From: Euglena gracilis | Lineage: Eukaryota; Euglenida; Euglenophyceae; Euglenales | Direction: 5' to 3' | Length of the DNA: 64,000 nt | Assembly (NCBI GenBank): GCA_039621445.1 | Contig: CP154954.1 | Coordinates: 51,501,847-51,565,846 of the forward strand | In this document: in pieces, positions 13,301-22,553 of the stretch | Layout: each line of letters starts with the position of its first letter | Position numbering within the stretch: position 1 is the stretch's first letter | The notes under the pieces: model-generated | What the model was told of the DNA's origin: nothing | Database searches by the model: none | Seen by the model: the letters and a program-made list of their open reading frames with translations, nothing else | Position numbers and translations under genes: made by a program

Positions 13301-15696
13301 TCATGCAAATTCATCCAAAACAACACAAAGGGAAGCAGAGAGAGAAAAAAGGGTCCAAATTTTCATAACTTCCAAAAGTGAAATCTGCATCAACAATAAC
13401 GAAATAACATTTTCGGAGCAATGTTGTTTTGTGAATTTTTTTTGCCTGTATTGAGAATGACTGCTGTTCCAGATGGCTCTGCAAAGGCCACCAAAAGGGT
13501 GATGATTCAGCAGATGCTCAAAGCACTGAACCTAGCACACCAAGCTGGTGTCTCGGTCGCATGGACTGCAGCGGGTGGGGTGCTCACTGGCATCTGTCAT
13601 CACAGCCTGAGAGGTGGTGATGGGCTTCGGATCGAAGCAGCTTTGCATGAAGAATGTCCGTGTGTTTGGACAGGAAGCAAACCCCCAGATCTGAAGTCCT
13701 TTGACCAGAAAATACACTAAATGGACAGATGTGCAACGCCTCGGTCCAGGGCACATGATCTGTCACGGCACCGAGGCACCTGAGGCGTCGGAGATGCAGC
13801 TGCAGACCATCAGCCCTGCGAGGGAAAGCAGGCTCCTGAACCTCTCAAAAAAAAAGCCTCCGATGCATTTTTGGTGTGGCAGTGAGATTTTCTCCAGCAC
13901 GTGTGCAAAGATGTGTGCCTAACAGGGCTGTCCTTAAAAAAAAATAACATATCTCTGCTGTCCCAGCACATTCAACTGAGGATCCGAAAGAAAAAATGGA
14001 CAAGTTTTGACATTTTTTTTTTGGTGAAAATAGGTCGACATCGGGGGGATATTGATTTCTGGCATGCTTAGACCTTGCCAAACCAGCCAAAACATTAAAA
14101 GATGCAATTTCCAACTCTTTGGTTCTCGTATGCCTAAAACAGTAAAGCCCCCCAAATTAAAGCAACCCTCTGAAATTTAAGTAACCTCTAAAACAGAGGA
14201 GAGATCCAGGCAGGGGAAGTGAAGGAAATATCCAATCCAACCAACCAGCATCAAAACCTATTTGGGTTCAAAGCCAAGCATTTGGATCAAAAAGTATGCA
14301 AAACGACCACCAACCGGGTTCCCACAACCCCGACCGGGGGGGGGGGTCATACACCCCCTGACCTGCAACCCTGAGTGGGGGTGGCTTCTCTGCGAAGAAG
14401 CTACTTTTGACATGCACACAGCGTTGAAAAATACAATTCCCATTCCTGCAACTCCACCCTGAGACACGATCTATATTTCTTTGGGATTGAGCCGATGAAC
14501 ATTCCAAAAGGAAGAGCATTTAGTGGTCCATTTTTTTGTATGTTGGCTGAAAATCACCAGAGGGTGGTTTTTTGGGGGGATGGGGTGGTTTTAATTGGAT
14601 TGGGGCAGCAGGTTGGATTTGGACTGCCCAGTCTATCCCTGCTCTCCCTCTGGGTCATGCATACCACAGCAAAGGGGAGCCGCATCTTGGTACTGTTGCC
14701 CAGGGCGGTGGAAGGAAGAGCCTGCAGCGACACACGGATGACAGAGGAACAGACAGACGCCAGTTTCGTTCGATTTTTTTGTGCAACTGCCTCTCCTTCA
14801 ACGGAGGCCAACCCACGGGGGCGCTCATAGGTGGGGGTTCATTTCTTTCTTTGGAACTCAAGCACAGCAGAGGAACTGTGCAGTGTGGAGGGAACTGTGC
14901 ATCCACACTTAAGCAAGGGAACGTTCCCCTCTCCAATTAAACACGCTGATGTGGCCCAGCGCACTTCGCCCAAACCAGGGCGTTGCTTAGTCCCCCGGGA
15001 GTCCAGCTCAGAGGCTGAAAAAATTCGGCCAACTGGAAAAAGGCTGCTGGCTGATCCCCCCCACCCCCACATAGAGGTCCCCCGGCTGTAACTAGGCCCA
15101 AGCTGGGGTCGAACTGGGTAAACCCCCCCAAATATAAAGCCCCCCCAAATGTGAAGCTCCCCCCAAATAAAGCCCCTGGGGGTTTGCTTTTGCCTCCCAA
15201 ATATAAAGCCCCCCCCCCCGATATGGAGCCAGAAGACGGTGCCATTCAGGAAAAAGCAGAAAAAACTGGGTGGATACAGCATTTTTTTCACCAGAATTGT
15301 TTCATTTTGGATAAAAATTGCACATTTTGGTGAAAATAGAGGAACACAACAAAAATTAGGCAAAATGCTGGTATTTGACTGAAGTTGAAGGCCTCCAACG
15401 TTTTATTTAGCTACCCAGAAAATTTCGGTTTTTACCCCCAAATACAAAGCCCTCCCCAAATACAAAGCCTCCCCTGAGGGTCAAGAAATCCCGCCAAAAT
15501 ATGAAGCCGAGGTTTGGAGGGGGTACCCAAAAGAAGCAGCTGCAAAAAATGCCCAAAAAAACTGCCAACTATAAAAAAGATCAATATTTGACCCAAGCTG
15601 TGCCCTGGCAGCCCTTTTCCGACCCATTTGTGTCTCCTTTTCCATCCGCTGCTGTCCAGCCGCCCTATGCGCGGCTGTAAGATAATTAAAACTCAT
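6417..15696 (-). CDS. Multi-exon coiled-coil protein, possible dynein-adaptor-like
   Basis: Eight minus-strand segments with high GC, biased to Ala/Glu/Gln/Leu/Arg and with AG/GT borders, form one inferred gene. From the N-terminal side they lie at 15593-15674 (or from an ATG at 15696), 12152-12263, about 11210-11381, 9507-9587, 9045-9119, about 8590-8670, 7809 to about 7895, and 6417-6530. The first three join with matching phase (2, then 0). Heptad-like Leu/Ala spacing runs through most segments. The third exon has LLETGQRLAQDNQRL, which lines up with the CC1-box region of BICD-like, CDR2 and HAP1/TRAK adaptors, except that the usual paired Ala is replaced by Leu-Leu. I do not recognise the protein beyond this. 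It starts only about 0.4 kb downstream of the amidase stop. No C-terminal exon or stop was identified. Confidence 0.6.
7300..7700. mobile_element. Non-autonomous element, family A (rearranged copy)
   Basis: It carries the family's TTTTTTAAGGCGCCTTAAAA start near 7320, the internal AAAATCTCGGCAAAAC and CTGGCATTG...GGAACATTGTCTATC modules, and at 7640-7690 an inverted copy of the family's 3' GGTTCGATGCCCAGATGGC-type module. The inverted tail suggests a composite of two insertions. Full-length relatives are at 11441, 12357 and 38589. Confidence 0.75.
7809..7895 (-). CDS. Coiled-coil gene exon
   Basis: It encodes ATALQEERDQLLVEVSHLRS and ALE before donor GTGTGG at 7808. Regular Leu/Val heptads support a coiled coil. 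The 5' border is probably the cggag at about 7896, but no strong pyrimidine tract precedes it. Confidence 0.6.
8590..8670 (-). CDS. Coiled-coil gene exon (borders uncertain)
   Basis: A GC-rich block following gcatcag encodes AEFRAWALQGQQRQTPGSEA and AAGPRP. Gln/Ala content resembles the neighbouring exons. Candidate donors are GTCCGT near 8590 or GTGGCA near 8573. Confidence 0.4.
9045..9119 (-). CDS. Coiled-coil gene exon
   Basis: This 75-nt phase-0 exon lies between acceptor gccccgcag and donor GTCAGG. It encodes TQRTQRRIEEERQAMEDEI and SRLRLQ, a strongly predicted coiled coil (E-E-E-R and L spaced by heptads). Confidence 0.7.
9507..9587 (-). CDS. Coiled-coil gene exon
   Basis: This 81-nt exon in phase 0 follows ggttggag and ends CAG before GTTGAC. 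It encodes GSAAELCKAQIASLQRAICK and VERDAQ, a helical, charged segment. An earlier donor (GTGGAG) six codons upstream is also possible. Confidence 0.6.
10205..10312. repeat. Tetranucleotide microsatellite cluster
   Basis: Consecutive tracts of ATGT, GGAT, CAGA and (AGCC)n units, ending with AGACAGAC. Confidence 0.9.
10427..10630. repeat. Degenerate TTAGGG-like motifs in inverted arrangement
   Basis: The left part (10427-10480) has GTTAGG, AATAGGGTTAGGGTTAG; the right part (10565-10625) has the complementary CCCTAACCCTCACCCTAA type. Similar clusters occur at about 18965-19050, 35260-35300 and 50480-50590. They are too degenerate to be telomere ends. Confidence 0.6.
11210..11381 (-). CDS. Coiled-coil gene exon with CC1-box-like segment
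   Basis: It begins after acceptor tctaaag with DAGFEASLLETGQRL and continues with AQDNQRLLQRLRARDAE and an amphipathic helix. The 3' border is uncertain; GTGAAT near 11215 or GTTTTA near 11190 are options. Compared with family motifs, the Gly, the following basic-X-Leu and the Asn-X-X-Leu spacing are kept, while the two Ala of the CC1 box are Leu-Leu. Confidence 0.6.
11441..11783. mobile_element. Non-autonomous hAT-like element, family A
   Basis: The left end is CATGCATTGTTTTTTAAGG and the right end, reverse-complemented, is CAGGCATTATTTTTTAAGG. Flanking 8-mers are acacatac and acacacac (7 of 8 identical), consistent with an 8-bp target-site duplication, though the site is AC-rich. The interior has the family modules AAAATCTCGGCAAAA and GATGCCCGGATAGCCC. 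Confidence 0.75.
12152..12263 (-). CDS. Coiled-coil gene exon, Arg/Ala-rich
   Basis: It follows acceptor tgacag and ends at donor GTGTGC. Two frames are open. The Arg/Ala-rich frame (RAAQRRAAQSRLLLQHL) is preferred because its phases match both the 15.6-kb exon and the 11.38-kb exon. The other open frame is Ser/Pro/Ala-rich and does not fit the phase downstream. Confidence 0.5.
12357..12845. mobile_element. Non-autonomous hAT-like element, family A
   Basis: It starts CAGGCATTGTTTTTTGACGC and ends in a GGGCATTTGTTTT-type inverted end. The interior includes GCAAAATTTCGGCAAATCC and TTTGATGCCCAGATGGC. Flanking 8-mers ctgaatat and ctaagcat differ only by three transitions. No coding capacity was seen. 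Confidence 0.65.
12846..15592. other. Intron-like stretch of the coiled-coil gene
   Basis: No exon is assigned. A block at about 13450-13860 is open in several frames and GC-balanced, but no family was recognised. Truncated family B element at about 13923-14129. AAATATAAAGCCCCCCC-type repeats at 15118-15215 and 15427-15475. Confidence 0.4.
13923..14129. mobile_element. Family B element, truncated copy
   Basis: It begins CAGGGCTGTCCTTAA and keeps TCTGCTGTCCCAGCACA and a CTGGCATGCTTAGACC module, like the full copies at 30855 and 44540, but lacks the second inverted end. Flanking 8-mers gtgcctaa and atgcctaa are 7/8 identical. Confidence 0.6.
15593..15696 (-). CDS. Coiled-coil gene, first recognised exon
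   Basis: There are two possible beginnings. An acceptor (ttatcttacag) would give an exon from 15674. Alternatively an in-frame ATG at 15694-15696 starts MSFNYLTAAHRAAGQQRMEK and would make this the initiating exon; the second fits the short distance to the upstream gene. It ends at GTCAAA in phase 2, and the next exon's first base completes Gly. Confidence 0.5.
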
Positions 15697-16104
15697 TGAT
15701 GGGGGGAGGGGGTCCGAAGCTGGAAAAAGGCTACTGGCTGGCTGGACCCCCACCTGAGGGATGGGGTGCCCTTGAGCAATGCCCTGGACCAAACGCAATG
15801 CAACGTCACTTGGTCTTGGTCACTTAGCACACACTCACAAATATCAAACCACAACGATTGCCAAAATTGCAGAATTACAGGCACGGTGTCAATTTTCGCT
15901 TCCCAATGCTACCTTGTGAAGCCAACCATGCGAAATGGTGAAGAAGAAGCTCCCCCTTTGAAAGCAAGCGACGTCAGGCAGACTGCGGCATCAACAGAAC
16001 TATGGGACAGAATGCAGCGATGAAGCAGAAATGGGACCAAGTGGGTTGGCAAAGGTTCCCCAGGGCCGCGGCAGAACAGGGGATACGATACGTGTGCATC
16101 ACAG

Positions 16105-16233
16105 TCAAAGGGCTGGCATGGGGCAGGGGAAGTTGAGGGCGCGCTCCACCTCGCCTCCACTTCCCTGCATGGCCCGGCAGGCACAGCTCGTCATGCCACG
16201 GCAGGGCCGCCACTTGGACCGCCACCGGCAGGC
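16105..16233 (-). CDS. FAAH: FAAH-like C-terminal exon with a one-base frameshift
   Basis: After a C-rich acceptor (ccccccag), the exon encodes GLPVAVQVAALPWHDELCL, nearly identical to the family's C-terminal motif GLPVAVQ...LPWQEELCL. One extra C at about 16173-16179 then breaks the frame; in the next frame it continues RAMQ, then EVERALNFP and a stop (TGA at 16105-16107), resembling the expected R-M-E-V-E-R ending. It could be a sequencing error next to a CCGGG tract, a recent mutation or a pseudogenised end. Confidence 0.85.
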   Translation of the reverse strand, partial: ACRWRSKWRPCRGMTSCACRAMQGSGGEVERALNFPCPMPAL

Positions 16234-18258
16234 CTGGGGGGGGGGCAGGCAGCGGGGGGGGGGGGGGGAATGGCGCAAGGCCTCTCAAAATGTGCAATGC
16301 AACCAAGGAAAAGAATGCAAAAATAATAATAAAAAAAATGCAACAAAATGCAAATGCCATGCGAATTCCTTAACCTCCCCGGGGCTCTGTAATTTTTCCA
16401 CCTCCAGTGGGAAAATTTTTCCGTTTTGCAACGTTATTTGCTGCAACACGGTGCATGTTTTGGTCAATTCTTTCCACTTTCTCTACCAGGACACGTAAAA
16501 GCACAAGCAAAACAGTGCCTTGCATATTTTCGAAAATGCCAAAAAAATTTTAAAAAAAGCACCGAAAACATGCCACACCGAAAGAAAACGTGGTGCAACC
16601 TTGCAAAAGGACATGGTTGCCAGTTGCATCCACTTGTATTTCATTATTCAACTACTGCCAATGTGAAATTTGTCCAAAAATATGAGGGATGCAACTTCTG
16701 GTTGCCTGGCATCAGAGCAATTGCCCAAAAAAAAAATTGCAAAGGCAACGTATGCAAAAAAGATCAACTTTTCAGAAATGTTTCACCATGCAAATTATGC
16801 AACTTGCATATCCCCCCCCTGCAGGCAGGCCACACGGGACGACCTGGGGGCCCGGGCCCTCAGGTGAAGCGGCAGAATTCCATACAAAGGAAGGTGGGGG
16901 GTTCGGAGTAGGCATTATTTTTCTTTTAGGCATCTTTGAAAAAAAAACCTGAAACCCCCTTTCAAAAAGCCCTAAATTTTTGGCCAAAATGCTTTAAAAT
17001 GTCTTTAAAACCCTTGAAAAAAACCTCAAAATAAGTTCTGGTAAAAAAAGAGGAAAAAATTCCGAATTTTGAGCAAAAAAGAAATTTTCGCAAAATTTCT
17101 GCAAAACCAACCCAACTCGGAATTTCATTGCTGGAACATTGTCTATCCGCCCAAAACCAAAAAATTATGCCTTTTAAGCTTTTTGATTTTCAATCTGGAC
17201 CGACGTTGGTTCGATGCCCAGATGGCTTTTTGATCGCCAGGAACATTATGCCTTTGAAATTTTATCTCAATCAGTGGCGGGAAGGTCGGAGTGAGCTCTG
17301 ATCTGAAAATTTCTTCCAGGAAAACAGGACAGGCGAGGGGGGTATCTGAAGGGTATATACCCCCACCTGCAGTTGGGCAGAGGGGACAATGGCACAGCCA
17401 AAAACGGACCGTGCAAAGCACCAGTCCGAAATTTTCACCCACCAAAATCGACCCAAGAATGAGATTTTGGGCTAACACCCTCCACCTAAAGCTGTGCAGG
17501 GGGGGGGAATAATTGATATCGGAGGCCTTCGGAAAAATTGCGGAAAAATTGCGGAAAAATTGCGGAAATTGCGGAAAAATTGCGGAAAAATTGATATCGG
17601 GTATACACATTTCTGTCTGAGGGGACTTAGAAAATTTTCAATTGTGAGGTTCAGAAAACCGCAACACCCACGTCGATGCAGGCGAGCACAAATCAACACG
17701 CTTGATGTTCTTTGCACAGGTGGGACGCACCCAATTCTGTAACCAGTGGTGCACCTGTGAGAAAAATTGGTAAACTGTGGGGGGGAAAACAACAAACCAC
17801 AATAGCACACCTGTTGATCCATTTGAAGAATGGCTTGAACTCATTGCATCTTCCATCTTCGTAGGTGGGGAAAAAATTCTTCGGAAAAAAAATGGGAAAA
17901 AATTGCGGAAAAATTGCGGAAATTGCGGAAAAATTGCGGAAAATTGCGGAAAATTGCGGAAATTGCGGAAAATTGCGGAAAATTGCGGAAAAATTGCGGA
18001 AAAATTGCGGATATCAATTTCCCCCCCCCCCTGAGCTGTGGCATCCTCCTCATTCTCCTCATATTAAACCGGTCCGAACCAGGAAGCCGAAAATTTTCAA
18101 ATTTTTAAAAATTTAAGGTGTTTTTAAAGGTTTTCTTAAGGTATTTTGAAAAAAATAAGGATTTCTAAGGCATCTATTTTCGAGGCAAGGAAATGGAACA
18201 ATTTGTGCAGCAGTTTGCTTCACTTGACCCTCACTTTGACACCTGGGGGATGATGTGT

Positions 18259-18324
<66 letters not shown>

Positions 18325-21300
18325 CAGGTACATATCCACAACAAAGCTCCGTTTGAGGTTTTCAGAACATTTGCAAACATAAAACCCCACCTCAATAACA
18401 AAAGGTGTTGGAGATTTGAGATCTGGGAACTGTGTTTTAAACGACAATGGTCCTTAATAAAAAAAAATTACCGCCCCAGCACAATGAACAAAAAATCTAC
18501 AGGGAAAAATAGCCAGAAAAAATGCATGGTTTGACAACCTTGGACCATTGCACATCCAGAAAAAAACGTCAAAATATGCGTCATACAACTTTTAAATTTC
18601 GACCGATTTGACGTCGGACCTTGAGTCAAAGGCGTTCCTTATAAAAAAAATTCTGTTCCCTTAAGGACCACCATGTTCAAAAACAGGTGGTCAATCAAAT
18701 TCTCCATTAATTGCTTCAAAAAATAAACACAAATGTTCCCAAAAAGAAAAAGAAAACGCAAACACAAATGTACTTAGTAGGAAAAAAAGGGGAAGTAAAT
18801 AACACAGCCCTGAACAGCAATATCTGTCCAGGGGTTCGAGCCCGAAGCAAGAAAGCCCAAATTCCCTGTGTTTCCAAAAACCAAACCTTGTTTTATTTCC
18901 AGTCTCTCATTAACGATGTCCCCAACAAATGTGCAGTGGAAAGCCGGACACTTGGGTCATAATAGGGTCCGGGTCTGGGTTTGGAATGCGATCAGGGTTT
19001 GGATTAGGCCGAACTTCAGCTTCTTAACCTTGGCCTAACCCTGACCCTTACAGCAGACAACAATTATAGCAGAAAAAATTGGTGAAAGAATGCACAAAAA
19101 ATATTTTGGTAAATAAATAAAGAAATTTAAATAAATAATAAATCAATAAATAAAGTAAATTTTTTATCCTGGAAAATAAATTTTGGCAAATTTGGTCTTG
19201 AACAGCTTTTTAGCACTTTTTTGCCCATGTGCCGAGCAACATTGAACCTGCTGTTTGTTTAACAAGTCAGGCGACTTTGCCTCAAAAAAATGCCGTCAAG
19301 GGTCAATATTCTTAGGCGGCGCATCTCGCACTTAACTCTGTTGAATGCTGCTGGTATGTTTGGGCAGTTAGTGTGCGCAAGTGCTCACATCAACCATTAA
19401 AATGGTTGCTCTTCACAACTATGGGCACCAACCAGAATTCTTTTTCATTTTGAAGCTTTGGCAACAGGAGGTGTTGTCTGAGACGGTCGGATGAAGCGTG
19501 TCAGTGTATTGCATCATTATATGGCCCCGTGAACACAGGGATTTTCAAGTCAACAGACACATCCATTTTCAGCCAATGAACTATGCCTCATTTTTGGACT
19601 AAAATACTGGGGGTGAAGGGCATTTTTAAACTCAGATTTTCAGGATGAAACTCGGAAATGTTGCTTATTTTAATGTTCCAAGGGCTAAGGAATGGTTTCC
19701 ACAGCTTCAATTCAATGGCCGATGCCCAAATTTTGGCCCGCAGACTGGTCATTCTGGTGTGTTTAAATTCTACAGAATACCTCGCACTTAAGCATTTCTA
19801 AACTGCAATGGTGCCACACCCACTAAATGGTACGTGTGTTCAGTTGCACAAGAGGTTGGTGTGTGCAGATGCGCAAACCAACCAAAAAGTCTGTTTTAGC
19901 ATTTTCACAAACCAACAATTTGTACAATTTTACAAACACATCAATTTCGGCTGGCACACAGGGGGCCCTTTTCACAGTTATGCAAATGGTTGGTGTTCGC
20001 ATTTGCGCGCACCGTCCATTTTCGCAGTTGCCCACACTGACCACCAATTTCTCACACAGCCAAATTTCAGGGGATCGCTTCAGGATTAAGCACACCTCAC
20101 CAAATCGTTCACTCAACATCCTAAGTTAATAAGACAGCCATTGCGGCGATCAAAACACACCTGCTGGGTGTTGTGTATACCATATGCTGTGGTGATACCT
20201 GCTCTTAGGCACCCTATTTGCCAAAGTCCCTGCTTTCATCTCTGCATCCTGGGGCACCCCATCACATCCTGCTTTCATTTTTGGTTTTTGGGGGTCATAT
20301 CTTGTCGTTTTTTTAAAAAAAAAAAATGACGATGTGCGCATTTGCGCACATCGTCAAAGAGAGAAAGCTTAGCTTACCACAGAAATAATAGGGAGGTAGG
20401 GATCTCACAATCTCACATCACATTCATTTTCCAGCTCCATTTTCCAGCCCAAAACTGCATACTGCCATAGAGCTCTTGGTTGGTTTTTGAAATGGTCGCA
20501 AATGCGCACATTGTCCATGTGCGCATTTGCGCACACCAACATCATTTATGCTGATGTGTGGGTGCTACAGAGCCTTAAACATCAGCGGGGCATTGATGGG
20601 CAACTTGCCACTGAATTCAACACGAAACTGGTGGCAGTCCTCCTGTGTTCTGTATCCCCCTCATCAACCCCCAGTGGCAGGGCTATCTTTCTGCCCATTG
20701 TTTATATGGCGTGTGCACGTCCACTCCTTTCGTGACCAGCTTCAACAACCCCCACAGCGTGCCGCAAAACTTCAAAAGGCAAGCAAAGGGGTGGACCCAC
20801 CACCCCACCTCCAGAACGACCTGGTACTGCCAGTTGTCACACAAGGAATGGAGGCGCTACTGGGGTTTTGGTGTTTTTGTCGGTGCTTTTTCACTTTGGG
20901 GGGATAGGTCCGGGGGTTTTCATGTCATTCCGACCTCCAAAAAAAACAGCAAAAAAAAACACGTAATTCCTGGGAGAGCCGGTGCCAAAAACAAGCAATC
21001 AACCGTTTTCTGTCCAATCGTTCTCCCTCTGGCTCTCACCCCTTGTAACGCCGGCGCTCACATCTTTTTTGGTCGGTTTGCAAAAATGCGCACATTGGCC
21101 AAAAAAAAAGCTCAAGCGCGAGATGGGCCGCCTGAGATATTTCCCAACGTTTATGCGTTCTTTGTCTTTTTTTTACCATTTTGACGATTTTCCAGCTGTT
21201 TGTGGTCATTTTAGGCTGAGGCTCGCAGAAGGTGCAAGAAGAAGAAGAGGGTGCGAGAAGCCTGAGTCGGTCAAATTTGTCAAGAAATTAATGGTAAAAT

Positions 21301-22511
21301 TTGAGTGCTTCACCAATTTGGGTGTCTGCTATGAGTTTTGGTTTTTTTGTTGTTGGACGTTGGCTTCACCTCTGATGGGTCATTTTGGCGATTCACAGCA
21401 GCCCTAAACTGATCCCCCCCCATGGGTTCAGTTGTTTGTTGTGTCAGGGCACCCCAATGGGGTCATCGGCAGTCCTTTTTTGGCGAGTTCTGCTGTTTTT
21501 AGGTACAGGGCAGACAAAACTTACATCACCTTCAAAGTGATAAAATTTGAGTCCAAAGACGAAGCGGATAGGGATGTTTGGGGTGCATGGATGTGTGCAT
21601 GTGTGTTTGGGTATGCAAAAGATACATTGGGAGCATCAGAGAGTCTCAAAGTGGTACCCCCCACCTTTGCCTACCGACCGGGTTTCTACAACCCCTGACC
21701 AGGAGGGGGGGTCGTCGATGCCCCAGACCTACATATAGAGGTGGGGTGCGTACGTCGTACACACCCCACCTGCAACCCCGACCGGGGAGCGGTCGTTATT
21801 TAGGGGTGGTCAGTGGGCAAAAGGGGGTACCAAAGATGCAAAATATCATGAACTTGAGCCTGAAGTTTGGACTTGGGATGACCAGATTGGCTGCATGACC
21901 AGTGCTGACCTTCGCTTTGGGTGCACCCTGTTGGTCACATATGGCAGCAAAAGTGGCACAGAATTTCCCATATTGCATTCCAGACCAAAACCCCCTTGGA
22001 GCGGCCAGAACGCCCTGCACACACAACTTAACACTGCATACCAGCAGAACCAAGGCAAGCTTGTGAGGCGTCAGCGGACAATGGGTCACGAAAGACGCAG
22101 CTGTATGCTTCCTCAGAGAGAGGTGAGTGCAGAAAGGAGCAGAAAGCAGATTTAACAAGTGAAACTCAATTTCGAATGCTGTTAAGTGAGCTCAGGGCTC
22201 AGGGTTCAATTTTGCCTTTCCAAACAGCCCTGGGGACAGGTCGGCATGTGCAGGCTGTAAAGGAAGGCCGGCTGAAGGTGGGGGTTGACTCCCCCCCACC
22301 ACAAAACTAGAGGGGACCACGGGTGTCCGACTGGCCCCCTCCCCGGGCTGGACTTTGGCAGTTGGCAATGAGAGTGGAGGTATGGATGGAACGCCACAAA
22401 CGTTCCCTTTTGCCATTCCAGGGGTCTTACAAAGCGATTTGAAGAATTTTTTGGTCCACCCCACCAAACTTTTATGGCATGCATTTTCCCTGCTCCCCAC
22501 ACCACTATTGC

Positions 22512-22553
<42 letters not shown>

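Larger units (their letters stand above)
16234..20160. other. FAAH-like intron, repeat-filled
   Basis: Contents are a poly-G run (16253-16268), a family A element (from 16909), an AAATTGCGG minisatellite element (17503-18030), a TG microsatellite and a degraded family B copy (18446-18675). A 24-nt segment after tttttctcacag on the minus strand near 17755 (reading APLVTEL) has the right phase for the missing post-PAG exon but is too short to trust. An ordinary AT-rich stretch follows at 19050-19800. Confidence 0.5.

Noticed and set aside
16816-16864. Short plus-strand exon (QATRDDLGARALR) between ccctgcag and GTGAAG
   Set aside because: Good borders, but only about 45 nt, on the opposite strand to the surrounding gene, with no partner exon or family match.
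17531-18010. Lys/Asn/Cys repeat protein
   Set aside because: Purely the translation of AAATTGCGG units, without start context or conserved residues.
17531-18010. CRISPR-like array
   Set aside because: Units are contiguous without spacers; this is a minisatellite in a eukaryotic intron. The same holds for the 61.1-61.6 and 57.9-58.2 kb arrays.
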